Source of the DNA: Nocardiopsis sp. FR4
Lineage (GTDB): Bacteria; Actinomycetota; Actinomycetes; Streptosporangiales; Streptosporangiaceae
Length of the DNA stretch: 64,000 nt
NCBI RefSeq assembly: GCF_009830945.1
Contig: NZ_ML776455.1
Location: 62,001-126,000 of the forward strand
Direction of reading: 5' to 3'
Part shown: positions 36,540-45,167 of the stretch, in pieces
Numbering within the stretch: the first letter of the stretch is position 1
Layout of the letters: each line of letters begins with the position of its first letter
Made by a program: the position numbers and the translations under genes
The notes under the pieces: generated by a model
What the model was told of the DNA's origin: nothing
What the model saw: the letters and a program-made list of their open reading frames with translations, nothing else
The model's database searches: none

Positions 36540-38188
36540 GTCGGCTCCTCGATCGAGGAAGGTGGGGTACTGAGAAGCACTGAAGGGGTGGGGTCCGCCT
36601 CCGCCAGACTGTTGGGATCGCGGGCGACGATCACGTCGTCGCCGTCCCAACCGGGGAGGCGCAGGCGGAGTCCGTCACCGTCGACGGCGGTTCTCCGACC
36701 GAGGACAGTGGCCATGAGGTCGTCCGCCGATCGTCCTTCGTCGTCATCGGCGTCCTCGGGGGAGAAAGCCCACAGGACAGCCAGGTTCAGGACCTCAGCG
36801 CCCTGTTGGCGGATGCTGGCGGAGGCTTCCTGCGGATCGTCGTAGCAGGCGGAGATGAGGGCTGACAGTCGGGCGGGGAGTCCCACGCGTTCGACGGCAC
36901 GGGCTGCGACGCCGATGATCTCGGGTCGGAGGAGCGGCACAGGAGGGTCGGCCAGGTCGTGTCCTTCGTCCTCGTTGCGGTCGTTGGGTCCGGTTCTGGT
37001 GTGCCGTGACCACAGGTCGTTGACGAGTCGGTACAAACGGGGAAGGCGGGGCGTTCTGGGACCCCACATATCGATAAGGAACCTCTCGGTGAGGGTTCCG
37101 GCATCAGTGCGGCCCAGTTCCAGAGCCGGCATCAGGACATCCTGGTGGGGGTCAGGCAGATTGAGTAGCGCGGGTGGTCGGAACGCCTGGCGCTCCTGCT
37201 CGTCCAGGAACACTCCGCGTGCGGAGATGACCCGCTGGTGCAGGGACTCGTGGCGCTGTTGGCACTCCTCCAACAGTTGACCGATGCGCAGTGCCGCCTT
37301 CAGGAGACGGGAATCCGTGCTGGTCAGAGCCTCACGGATCTTTGCCAGAAGGTTCCGCTCGACTCTGAGACGCCCGCGTATGTGGTCTCTGGCCCTCTCA
37401 AGCTGCTCCGGTACGGTAGCGGCCCACTCCTCTTCCACGATTCGGAGGTCGCGGCGAGTCTGCCGGAGGAGGCGGTCCAACTCCTCGGCCAGACTCATCG
37501 AGAGGAGTCTGGCGCGTTCGGCGGATATGACCGCTGGTTCGAAGTCGTTACGGGCCAGTTGCCGTTCCAGGATCAGTTCGGTCGCGACCTGTTCGTCCTC
37601 GACGTCGAAGTCCAGACCGCCGATCAGCGCGTTGATCGCGTCCTTGGTCGCTCGCAGGACATTCTCGTCCCGGGCCGGGTGGTCGTGCTCGATCAGGAGG
37701 GAGAACGGTACTTCGCGCCGCCGATGGACGAGGTCGGGAGCGGAGTAGTCGCTTGTCACATATCGGAACGGCACCTGTCGGGCTGACCTGTTCAACAGGG
37801 AGTCCACCACGAAGGCGGCGACGTCCGAGTGCTCGTCGGGCGACTGTTCGGGAGCAGCCGCTCCCGCGAGCTGGGACAGCGCCTGGATCACGTCCGTGCG
37901 GGTCGCCTCCAGTTCGAAACCCTGCCGGGAGACCACCAGGTCTATAGCGGCCAGAGTCAGTGTCACGATGTCGTAGGCATCCTCGGGCCACTCTCGGCGG
38001 CGGGCCGCCTGCATGGCCTCGAACACGGGGCTGAACCGTAGGAAAGCGGCCACCCGAGCAGGGAAAGAGGACTCGTGCACGCTCAGTCCGTCAGTGCCGG
38101 TCGCGAACGAACCCGCTGCCTGGCCATCGGTCAGTGGTTCGGTGTGGTCTCCCGACGCGCCGTCGTCCTCTTCGAACAAGAACTCCAT
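36536..38188 (-). CDS. jetA: Wadjet JetA, kleisin-like (MukF-like) subunit
   Basis: 550 aa. N-terminal winged-helix part (FPARVAAFLRFSPVFEAMQ), a central helical region (AEELDRLLRQTRRDLRIVEE) and a C-terminal part ending SVLLSTPPSSIEEPT, as expected of the kleisin that bridges the JetC heads. I chose the ATG at 38188 (MEFLFEEDD); the long upstream extension to 38596 is non-coding in composition and overlaps a divergent gene. First gene of the four-gene jet operon, all junctions ATGA. Confidence 0.85.
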   Translation of the reverse strand: MEFLFEEDDGASGDHTEPLTDGQAAGSFATGTDGLSVHESSFPARVAAFLRFSPVFEAMQAARRREWPEDAYDIVTLTLAAIDLVVSRQGFELEATRTDVIQALSQLAGAAAPEQSPDEHSDVAAFVVDSLLNRSARQVPFRYVTSDYSAPDLVHRRREVPFSLLIEHDHPARDENVLRATKDAINALIGGLDFDVEDEQVATELILERQLARNDFEPAVISAERARLLSMSLAEELDRLLRQTRRDLRIVEEEWAATVPEQLERARDHIRGRLRVERNLLAKIREALTSTDSRLLKAALRIGQLLEECQQRHESLHQRVISARGVFLDEQERQAFRPPALLNLPDPHQDVLMPALELGRTDAGTLTERFLIDMWGPRTPRLPRLYRLVNDLWSRHTRTGPNDRNEDEGHDLADPPVPLLRPEIIGVAARAVERVGLPARLSALISACYDDPQEASASIRQQGAEVLNLAVLWAFSPEDADDDEGRSADDLMATVLGRRTAVDGDGLRLRLPGWDGDDVIVARDPNSLAEADPTPSVLLSTPPSSIEEPT

Positions 38189-38442
38189 ATGACCGCTCTC
38201 TGCCGTTTTGGCCTTCCCACTGCGAATGTTAGGAGAGGGTCGCGACAATTTTCCGGGGTTTGGCCTGATCTGGTCTGGTGATTTCAGAACTCTGGTCCTG
38301 CCGTCCTGAGGAAATCGATGCCGGAGTTGAGCGGCAAAGGTGGGAGCTTCCGTGACCTGTGCTGATGCAGTCGAGGTGGTGAAAAGCGTCGGCGTGAAGA
38401 CGGGCGGACAGCGGCGCTGACGCGGATGTCTCCCAGGAGTGC

Positions 38443-38454
38443 GAACATATGTTC
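38443..38454. promoter_or_regulatory. Putative LexA (SOS) box
   Basis: The perfect palindrome gaacatatgttc, preceded by cg, matches the actinobacterial/Gram-positive LexA pattern GAAC-N4-GTTC. It lies upstream of the plus-strand gene at 38575 and about 255 bases from the jetA start in the divergent direction. The whole gap 38189-38574 has no gene. Confidence 0.5.
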
Positions 38455-38574
38455 TAGAAATGGAAGACGCTGTGGCGCTTCGTCTGCAGGTGTAGAGATG
38501 GTAACGGTGTGTCAGGCAGTATCGAGATGGGAGAAGGCCTCCCAGAAGAGTGGTGCCTGTGGTCGACTGGGGCC

Positions 38575-39366
38575 ATGGCGCGACGCTTCCCGCCACTGAG
38601 CCCTTGGCAGGTCAAAGTGCTCACGTGGATCTCGAACGGATGCCCCGACGGCGTGATGCGGGACTACACCTACAAGACCACGGCGATCGCTCTCCAGGGG
38701 CGGCGTCTGGTCACGGTGAGCAAACGCGGGGGGACCTGGTCGGCCACCACCACACCGGACGGTGCGTACTACCTCCGGCATGGTGCCTATCGCCCCGTCG
38801 AGAAGTCGACCCCTCGCCCAACCGGGACCGCTTCCCGAGCCTCGTCCACCAACCGTCGTCCGCACGGGGAAGAGCGCCCAGCGCCGGACGCGACCGTGCG
38901 CGCTATGAGGGCGATCGCGAGCGGAAAGCGCAAGGCGGTCAAGGCCAAACACGTTGAGATCCGGGAGACCTTCATGCGATACCGAGTCGTGGTGACACGT
39001 GTTCAGGCGGCCGAGAGGTATGTCCGCGCCACGGATGAGGAGGACGCCGTCCAGAAGGTTCGGGAGGAGTTCGATCGCCCGTACGGCTACTTCGGTTCCT
39101 GGAAGACCACGGGATCTGAGGTAGAGGTGGTAGGGGTCGAGGAGACGGTCGTCATCAAGCAGCCGCACCCGCTCTCACCGGAGGGCCCGCTCCTCCTGAG
39201 CCTGAAGGACGTCGGTAAGGCGTTGGGGCTCTCGTACTCCACCGTCTACGAACTCGTCTCCCGTGGGGAGATCGAGCATGTGATGGTTGGTTCCAGGAAG
39301 TACATATCCCGTGACGCGCTGGCACACTTCATCACCCAGAACACGCATCGTGGCTACCACAGGTGA
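38575..39366 (+). CDS. Winged-helix plus MerR/Xis-type HTH protein
   Basis: 263 aa with two parts. Residues 1-70 (FPPLSPWQVKVLTWISNG, then TTPDGAYYLRHGAY) form a winged-helix domain that is clearly related to the N-terminus of the neighbouring minus-strand gene. A basic linker follows, then a beta-rich stretch, and the C-terminus holds an excisionase-type HTH (LSLKDVGKALGLSYSTVYEL). The start ATG 38575 is chosen by matching the paralogue's first residues; 38509 and 38527 are alternatives. A DNA-binding role is inferred. A LexA-type box lies 120 bases upstream. Confidence 0.72.
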   Translation: MARRFPPLSPWQVKVLTWISNGCPDGVMRDYTYKTTAIALQGRRLVTVSKRGGTWSATTTPDGAYYLRHGAYRPVEKSTPRPTGTASRASSTNRRPHGEERPAPDATVRAMRAIASGKRKAVKAKHVEIRETFMRYRVVVTRVQAAERYVRATDEEDAVQKVREEFDRPYGYFGSWKTTGSEVEVVGVEETVVIKQPHPLSPEGPLLLSLKDVGKALGLSYSTVYELVSRGEIEHVMVGSRKYISRDALAHFITQNTHRGYHR

Positions 39367-39411
39367 GAGGTCGACTTCCTGTCGAATCGGGCTCTTGTGG
39401 GCCGGCCGCTC

Positions 39412-40935
39412 TCAGCGGCGCCACCATTGAGGGCGACCCCGCTGACGGTAATGCCAGCTCTCTGAACGCGAGTATCTCCCGTGGTCCGTTTCCTCGGGCT
39501 CCGTTCGGTAGCGGTATTCACGGCGTGGTCCATGAGGGCTCCAGTCTCCGAGGAAGGGCCTCAGCTCATCCGGTGAGGGCGCAGCGTCGAAGTCCTGGCT
39601 TCGAACGCCGGAAACGGAGCGGACGGGATCCCACCGCTCGGCTGTCTCCTCCCCCCACCGTGCCCATAGCATCAATCGCTCAGCATGTGCTGAGTCCCCG
39701 CACTCCTGGGCTTCCTTCTCCAGTGCTCTGCAGAAGCCCCGAATCTCGTTGACGGTGTTCCACGCCTCCAGAGCCTCCCGGAACACCACGCTCCGCCTGG
39801 CCGCGATGGCGTGTTCCGTCGCGTCGGCCATGGCTTCTTCCCATTCGGCCTGTTCGCGGAGCCGTCTGCGCCTCTCCTGCTCCTCCCATTCTTTGAGCTG
39901 ACGCTCCCGGGCGAGCCTCGCTTCGTCCGCGGCCTTCGAGCGGTGCTCGAGTTCGGGAACGACGTCACGGACCTGGTTCTCCAGGCGTCGGCGTCCCTTG
40001 TCGCTCCAGTCCGTAGAGTCGGCGTATCCTTCGGGTGAGATCACGAGTGTGAGGCGACCGGTCCATCTGAGCTCGTATGCCGGTCGCGGCACCAGGTAGC
40101 GGTTGAGCGAGCGTGGCCTGAGCCGTGTGTCCGAGTGCTTCCCCACCCGTTCGCGCTCTTCCGCCACAGTCAGGTCGTACTGATGTCCATTGACTGTGAC
40201 GAACAACGTGGTTCCGCTGCGCCTCTTGGCCAGGACCAGCCGATAACCCTTCCTGCTCATGGCCTTGCCGAGGGACTCGACGACGGTCAGCGCTCGGGGG
40301 AGAAGCGCTTCTGAGACCTTCAGGGAAGAAGGATCGCGTCGGAGCTCTTCGAGAGCGGCGGCCGTACCGGTGTGCGTGCTGCCGGTGGTGGTCCGGATCT
40401 TGTTCCACTCCGTCTCACCACCGTTCGCCGGGTCGATCAGACAGACGACCAGGTCTCCTGCACTACGCCCTGTGTACCTGAGGGATGTGCCCTCGGGTAC
40501 GAGGCTGTACCGCTTGGCGCGGTCAATCACCCTTCGGTAGTGTGCCCGGGTTTCCCCGTCCGGACTCTCGAAGCGGAGGACACCTCCGGCCGCGTTCAGG
40601 TCGGCGATTAGTTTCGCGGCATCGTCCGAAGGAGTGGAGCGGGAAGCTCGGGCTCTCTTCCGCTCTACCTCGGCCGGACGTTCCCTCTTCTTCGGGCTCT
40701 CCTCATCAGAGGGTCTGTCCGGATGGTGTCCGTGTTTCAAGTAGAAGCGGCCAGCGTCCGTGACGTGGGCTTGCCACCTGCCCTGTTTCCTACCCGCTGT
40801 GACGAGGCCCCGGTCACGAAGCGCGTAGGCCGATCTGCGGTACTTGGCACCTTCTCGGCTGCTGAGATCGACGCCTTCAGCGATTTTGGACAGTACCGAG
40901 AGCTGTAGTTCGTTGAGGGGGTCCCAGCGACGCAT
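39412..40935 (-). CDS. Large winged-helix protein, unknown function
   Basis: 507 aa. The N-terminal ~75 residues (WDPLNELQLSVLSKIAEG, VTDAGRFYLKHGHHPD) match the winged helix of the convergent gene. A central part is alpha/beta (GYRLVLAKRRSGTTLFVTVN). Residues ~330-400 are a highly charged coiled coil (WEEQERRRRLREQAEWEEA), and the C-terminus is Arg/Tyr-rich. Proteins of this architecture are widespread but uncharacterised in actinomycetes. It converges with the preceding gene with only 45 bases between the stops. Confidence 0.75.
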   Translation of the reverse strand: MRRWDPLNELQLSVLSKIAEGVDLSSREGAKYRRSAYALRDRGLVTAGRKQGRWQAHVTDAGRFYLKHGHHPDRPSDEESPKKRERPAEVERKRARASRSTPSDDAAKLIADLNAAGGVLRFESPDGETRAHYRRVIDRAKRYSLVPEGTSLRYTGRSAGDLVVCLIDPANGGETEWNKIRTTTGSTHTGTAAALEELRRDPSSLKVSEALLPRALTVVESLGKAMSRKGYRLVLAKRRSGTTLFVTVNGHQYDLTVAEERERVGKHSDTRLRPRSLNRYLVPRPAYELRWTGRLTLVISPEGYADSTDWSDKGRRRLENQVRDVVPELEHRSKAADEARLARERQLKEWEEQERRRRLREQAEWEEAMADATEHAIAARRSVVFREALEAWNTVNEIRGFCRALEKEAQECGDSAHAERLMLWARWGEETAERWDPVRSVSGVRSQDFDAAPSPDELRPFLGDWSPHGPRREYRYRTEPEETDHGRYSRSESWHYRQRGRPQWWRR

Positions 40936-41324
40936 CGCCGTCCCTTCTCCGGCTGAGAGGCCGTTTTCCAGTCGAGGGAGAGGCCAGGAACCTCAGGAGG
41001 TTGGGGTTCCGAACCTACAGCAGGGCGTCGTAGTGAGAGGGGATAACCGAAAAGCGGAGACGTATCTGTTGGTATGGAGGAGTCCGGGGCATCCCAGTTC
41101 TTGGTTGTCGACCCGAGTTGCCGAAGGTCTCCGAACGGATACGGCGACGGCTGCGGCTTGGCCCCAAGCCGGGTGTGCTTGTCCTTGGCCTCTTATCTCC
41201 CGCACCAAGGGAACTACTAGAGGTGTAGGCCCGACGTGGGTTGCCGACTCGTCGGCAAACCGTTGTGACCAGTGCCGATACCCTTACCGGCCGTCGGCGG
41301 AACAGAGTGGTACAGGAGCGGACC
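40936..41324. other. Gene-free stretch upstream of the 507-aa gene
   Basis: About 390 bases that must hold the promoter of the minus-strand gene. No open frame with recognisable content and no strong hairpin was found. Confidence 0.4.
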
Positions 41325-41621
41325 ATGGTGGTACGCGTGCACGGCCAACCCGGTACACCCATGGACACGGTTGCACAGCAGTATGGTCCGTCTGCCAGGC
41401 GTGGAGCGTTCTTCGAACGCCGTGTGGGCGCAGCTGTACAGGCCTGGCTGGAGAACCTGTCCGAGGTGTACCACCTCTTCTCCGACCTGGTCCGCCTGGA
41501 CCATGCCATCGGAGCGGCTCTGGGCCGCTCTCGCCGGGGCTTTCTCTCGAGGTTGCCGGAGCCTGCGTCAGTCGGTCCCCGGGTGCTGGAGGACGTGAAC
41601 GGTCACCCCGCTGCGCCCTGA
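41325..41621 (+). CDS. Short protein resembling the start of a NERD (nuclease-related) protein
   Basis: 98 aa. The stretch SARRGAFFERRVGAAVQAWL followed by YHLFSDLVRLDHAIG resembles the beginning of actinomycete nuclease-related-domain proteins, which continue for another ~200 residues with the catalytic part; here the frame ends soon after. ATG 41325 has AGGAGCGG upstream. It may be a truncated remnant rather than a working gene. Confidence 0.4.
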   Translation: MVVRVHGQPGTPMDTVAQQYGPSARRGAFFERRVGAAVQAWLENLSEVYHLFSDLVRLDHAIGAALGRSRRGFLSRLPEPASVGPRVLEDVNGHPAAP

Positions 41622-41679
41622 CCGAGCAGCCCTCCTGACAGCAGTTCCGCGGAGAGTAGACGCCAAGGCGCGGACGCCC

Positions 41680-41838
41680 TCAGCAGGGTTGACCTAAGGG
41701 TTCGAACAATGGTTGACCCCACGGTTGACCGGGCGCTACAGGCACCACTACAGGAACGGGTTCAACTTTCCCGAGGGCGCCGGACGCATCAAAGCCTGAC
41801 ACAGTAGAGGATGAAGCGTTGTCGGCAAACGCCGACAT
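41680..41838 (-). CDS. Small Pro/Val-rich protein with hairpin-framed ribosome site
   Basis: 52 aa (MSAFADNASSSTVSGFD..., then a VPVVVPVAPGQPW segment and a final Cys). The ATG at 41838 sits directly after a perfect 10-bp hairpin whose loop contains AAGGA. No family recognised; it could be a secreted-peptide precursor, a leader peptide, or not a gene. It lies in an otherwise gene-free stretch (41622-42392). Confidence 0.35.
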   Translation of the reverse strand: MSAFADNASSSTVSGFDASGALGKVEPVPVVVPVAPGQPWGQPLFEPLGQPC

Positions 41839-41867
41839 CTTCTCTCTTTCCTTATGTAAGAGAGAAG
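41839..41867 (-). promoter_or_regulatory. Hairpin presenting a ribosome-binding site in its loop
   Basis: Arms cttctctctt (41839-41848) and aagagagaag (41858-41867), perfect over ten bases. On the minus strand the nine-base loop reads acataagga, and the second arm ends immediately before the ATG of the 52-codon frame. Such a structure could control initiation. Confidence 0.4.
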
Positions 41868-42330
41868 CGTCTTCCTTCTTATGACTCCTGTCTTCCTCTG
41901 CTCCGCCTGGATCGTGCTCTTCCCTCTGTAGGCCTGCGGTGCTTTCCAACGTTCCAGACCAAGGTGACCTACCTTCCGCCCGGTCTCCCCATGACCGTGA
42001 TGACACCCCTACTTCACTGCCTCTCACTCTCCTGCCTGAACTCCTCTCACCTGCTCGCCTATCTACCTTGAGCTGGGAACACCCGTACATGCTGTGCATC
42101 TGAGCCTCTGCCCGGCCAGGCCAGGAGGGTGGGGCTGCATGGCTGGCGCCGCGCTCGTCCCGCGTGCCAAGGCCCTCAGTCGGACTCTGAAGCCTTGGAA
42201 GGGTCACCCCGGAGAAAAGGGTCGCATGGAGAAAGCAAACGTCTCAGGATTGACCTGAAAGGCGCTGGGCGGATCTTCCTGCGTCCTTGGTGTTGCGGGT
42301 ATCCCTTTCGTTCTCTGTGGTGATGCGAAA

Positions 42331-42350
42331 CGGGGGAGTTCTCTCCCCCG
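42331..42350. terminator. 8-bp hairpin with tetraloop
   Basis: cgggggag/ctcccccg around ttct, perfect. It lies 43 bases before the replication-relaxation gene and can end leftward or rightward transcripts entering this stretch, or be an attenuator of that gene. Confidence 0.5.
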
Positions 42351-42392
42351 GACAAAAACGCCGCTTTCCCTCAAGGGCCGGGTCGCGCGGTC

Positions 42393-43406
42393 GTGATGCG
42401 TCACATGCTCGCCCCTGGCGGGCTTCTCCCTTATGACGCGATGTCTTTCCCCTATATCGAGGAGGACGAGGGTTTGCCGATCCGCACCATTGAGGCCAGC
42501 GCCCTGGCCCAACACGCCCAGGCGGTGCTCTACCAGCACCGCCTGGCCACCAGCCACCAACTGGCCCGCATGCTCACCCCCAACACCACCTCACGCCGGT
42601 ACATGCTCCACGTCCTGCACCAACTGCGCACACAAGGCCTGGCCGACCGCGTGGTGCCCCCGGGCCGCCGGCCGCACCGCTGGTTCCTCACCCCCGCAGG
42701 AGCACACGCGGTACACGACAGCGACCAGGTACCGGTGCGCCCCTACCGGATGAGCCCCCAGCGCGCCGCGGGCCCACTCGCCGAGCACATGCTGGCGGTG
42801 GTCGAGACGGGCCTGGCCTTCTTCGAACACGCCCGCCTCCTGGGCGACGGCTTCGAACCCCTGCACTGGATCCCGGAGGTGGCCCACCGCTACACCAAGG
42901 CCAACGGCAGATTCGCCGACACCCATGTGATCAGCGACGCCCTGCTGCACTACATCGTCGTCGAACCCAGCGGGGACCGCTGGCAGATCCAGTTCCTGGT
43001 GGAGGTGGACCGCGCCACCATGCCCGTACACCGGCTGGCGAACAAGCTGGTGGCCTACGCCCGCTACTTCGACCACCATCCCCTGCGCAAACGCAGGAGC
43101 GCGGCGGACGGGCCGGCGCGCCCGGCGTGGTGGGAGCGCTATCCGCTTTTTCCCCGGGTGCTGGTGGTCCTGGACGGAGCCAACGAACGTCGTCTGGCCA
43201 ACCGCCGGACCGACCTGGCGGTCTATATGCGCTCCTCGCAGTACCTGATGGTGCCTCGGGCGGGGTTCGCGATCGGGTGCGCGACGATGCCCGACCTGGT
43301 GGAGCAGGGGCCGCGGGCACGGATCTGGCTCAACCTGCTCGACCCGTCGTGGGACCAGGAGCAGTACACCGACTTCGCGCTGGGCTTCACCTACTCCAGA
43401 CGCTGA
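42393..43406 (+). CDS. Replication-relaxation family protein
   Basis: 337 aa. An N-terminal winged-helix part (AVLYQHRLATSHQLARMLTP; GLADRVVPPGRRPHRWFLT) is followed by the family's central region (AEHMLAVVETGLAFFEHAR, VEVDRATMPVHRLANKLVAYARY). Proteins of this family occur on actinomycete plasmids and integrative elements and are linked with their replication or transfer. ATG 42393 is taken; ATG 42396 or 42441 are alternatives, none with a clear ribosome site. Its place next to xis and int supports element maintenance. Confidence 0.8.
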   Translation: MMRHMLAPGGLLPYDAMSFPYIEEDEGLPIRTIEASALAQHAQAVLYQHRLATSHQLARMLTPNTTSRRYMLHVLHQLRTQGLADRVVPPGRRPHRWFLTPAGAHAVHDSDQVPVRPYRMSPQRAAGPLAEHMLAVVETGLAFFEHARLLGDGFEPLHWIPEVAHRYTKANGRFADTHVISDALLHYIVVEPSGDRWQIQFLVEVDRATMPVHRLANKLVAYARYFDHHPLRKRRSAADGPARPAWWERYPLFPRVLVVLDGANERRLANRRTDLAVYMRSSQYLMVPRAGFAIGCATMPDLVEQGPRARIWLNLLDPSWDQEQYTDFALGFTYSRR

Positions 43407-43471
43407 AGTCACTCTGTCCCAGCATTTCCGCGACAGGAGAGGAGCGAGCGGCGGAGAGAGACGACAGGAGC

Positions 43472-43636
43472 ATGGAACGGCTGATGACGCTCAAGGAGGT
43501 GGCGCGCTACCTGGGCAAGTCCGAGCGCTGGGCGCGGATGGAGGGCCGTGATCTGGGGCTGCCCCTGGTGGTGATCGGCAGGTCGCTGCGCTGCGATCCG
43601 GCCGAGCTGAGGAAGTGGGTGCACCGGCAGAGGTAG
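43472..43636 (+). CDS. xis: Excisionase-like helix-turn-helix protein
   Basis: 54 aa: MTLKEVARYLGKSERWARM forms the MerR/Xis-type helix-turn-helix and CDPAELRKWVHRQ the wing/helix end. The length and position just in front of the convergent integrase are typical of excisionases that direct element excision. ATG 43472 follows ACAGGAG closely. Confidence 0.75.
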   Translation: MERLMTLKEVARYLGKSERWARMEGRDLGLPLVVIGRSLRCDPAELRKWVHRQR

Positions 43637-43650
43637 GGCCTGTCTACAGG

Positions 43651-43681
43651 GGAGGTCCCCGGCGGCATGCTGGGGACCTCC
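43651..43681. terminator. Bidirectional terminator between xis and int
   Basis: Perfect 10-bp stem ggaggtcccc/ggggacctcc with an 11-base loop, between the convergent stops of the excisionase-like gene and the integrase. Confidence 0.7.
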
Positions 43682-43695
43682 GGTCGTTGTCGGCG

Positions 43696-44880
43696 CTACT
43701 GGAACAAGGCCTTGCTGACCACCCTGCTCATGCTGGTCAGGGACTCGGGCAGCAGGTGCTTGTAGGTCTTGTGGGTGACCTGCATGTCCTTGTGGCCCAT
43801 GTAGTCGGCCACGTCCGATAGCGGGATGCCGTTGCGCACGGCCGTGGAGGCGAAGAAGTGCCGCAGGCTCTTGGTGTCGACTTCAGGCGGGATCTGGGCG
43901 ATGCGCCGTGCCGTGCTGAAGGCGGTGGCCCACGCGGCGTGCGAGACGGGAGCATTTCTCAGGTGCTCACCGCCCTGCGGGACGCGGAGCTTGAGGAACT
44001 CCCGCCGCATCCCGCGCAGGTAGTAGCCGTCCGGGGTCAGTGCGTACCTTTTCTGGTGCTCCTCCATGTGTGAGACCAGTTCGTCGCTGATCGGCGTGTC
44101 CCGGTACTCGCCTTGGCGCCGGTGCTTGAGGGGCCCGAACTCGCTGTGCTTGGTCCACTGGTGGTTGAGCCTGTAGGTGTTGCCCTCCCGCAGGCAGGAG
44201 GCGTTGGCTGCCAGGATCTCGCCCAGGCGCAGCCCGCAGCCCGCTCCCAGGTAGATCCCCAGGCTCAGGTGGGGTGGCATGGCCTCGGCCAGAGCGTGGA
44301 TCTCCTGCGCGGTGGGCAGGTAGAACTCGCCGAGGGGTTCGGGTGGTAGGGGGATGCGTGTCACGGGGTTGTCGGTGATGACCTTCTCCAGTCGGGCCTC
44401 CTCGAAGACCATGTGCAGCAGGTCGCGCGTGACCTTGAGGCGTCCATAGGTGAACCCCGTGTCGATGAGGTGCTTGAACTGGTTCAGCACGTGGGGGTTG
44501 CGGGCGATGCGGTTGATGGGCAGGCGTCCCAGTTCGGGGTAGACGTGGTTCTCCAGGATGCTGCGGTAGTTGCGCTGGGTGTTCTTGCCCAGGTCGATCC
44601 GGCCGCGCAGGTAGTCGCCGGTGAACCGTTCGAAGGACGGGACCGAACGGATGGTGGCGCGCTCCACGGGCGCCTCGGCGAACTTGGCCCTGTTGACCTC
44701 CTTCAGGCGGCCCTCCGCCTGGCGGCGGGTCCAGCCCTGGTCGTGTCCCTCCTCACGGGGCCTGCCGTCGATGCGGTAGCGGATGTGCCACTCGTGCTTG
44801 CAGCGCGTCTGGTCGGCGCACTCACAGCGCTTGAAGATGCTGCCCTTGCCGTGACCGAGGCTGATCGGCTTCTGGGGCAA
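43696..44880 (-). CDS. int: Tyrosine site-specific integrase of the element
   Basis: 394 aa. The N-terminus has a Cys-rich arm-binding-like part (CECADQTRCKHEWHIRYRIDG), followed by a core-binding domain (NTQRNYRSILENHVYPELG) and the catalytic domain with Arg in GAGCGLRLGEIL, Arg in KSLRHFFAST, His in MGHKDMQVTH and Tyr in KTYKHL. In the usual HxxR box the His is Lys here. The start is a TTG at 44880 with AAGGGAG upstream. It lies 113 bases from attR, the normal position, and should recombine the msrA-borne att sites. Confidence 0.9.
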   Translation of the reverse strand: MPQKPISLGHGKGSIFKRCECADQTRCKHEWHIRYRIDGRPREEGHDQGWTRRQAEGRLKEVNRAKFAEAPVERATIRSVPSFERFTGDYLRGRIDLGKNTQRNYRSILENHVYPELGRLPINRIARNPHVLNQFKHLIDTGFTYGRLKVTRDLLHMVFEEARLEKVITDNPVTRIPLPPEPLGEFYLPTAQEIHALAEAMPPHLSLGIYLGAGCGLRLGEILAANASCLREGNTYRLNHQWTKHSEFGPLKHRRQGEYRDTPISDELVSHMEEHQKRYALTPDGYYLRGMRREFLKLRVPQGGEHLRNAPVSHAAWATAFSTARRIAQIPPEVDTKSLRHFFASTAVRNGIPLSDVADYMGHKDMQVTHKTYKHLLPESLTSMSRVVSKALFQ

Positions 44881-44915
44881 TGCTCGGCTCCCTTGTCGTC
44901 CAGGTGGGAGCTGGT

Positions 44916-44934
44916 GATGGCTGAACGATGGTTG
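44916..44934 (+). other. Right-end repeat matching the left-end arm-like motif
   Basis: gatggctgaacgatggttg. It combines the motifs gatggctga (also 683-691) and gaacgatggttg (679-690 with one change; a third version at 41704-41715). Its place between int and attR fits integrase arm or Xis binding. Confidence 0.4.
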
Positions 44935-44993
44935 CTCCCATCAAGACAGAAGCCGTATACGGCCTGACCTGTGACAACACCGGATCGTCCTGC

Positions 44994-45106
<113 letters not shown>

Positions 45107-45167
45107 CCGTGTCCGGTCGGGTGGCCCGGCTCGGGGGGCATGACACCTGCCGGGCCCCTGCCCGCCC

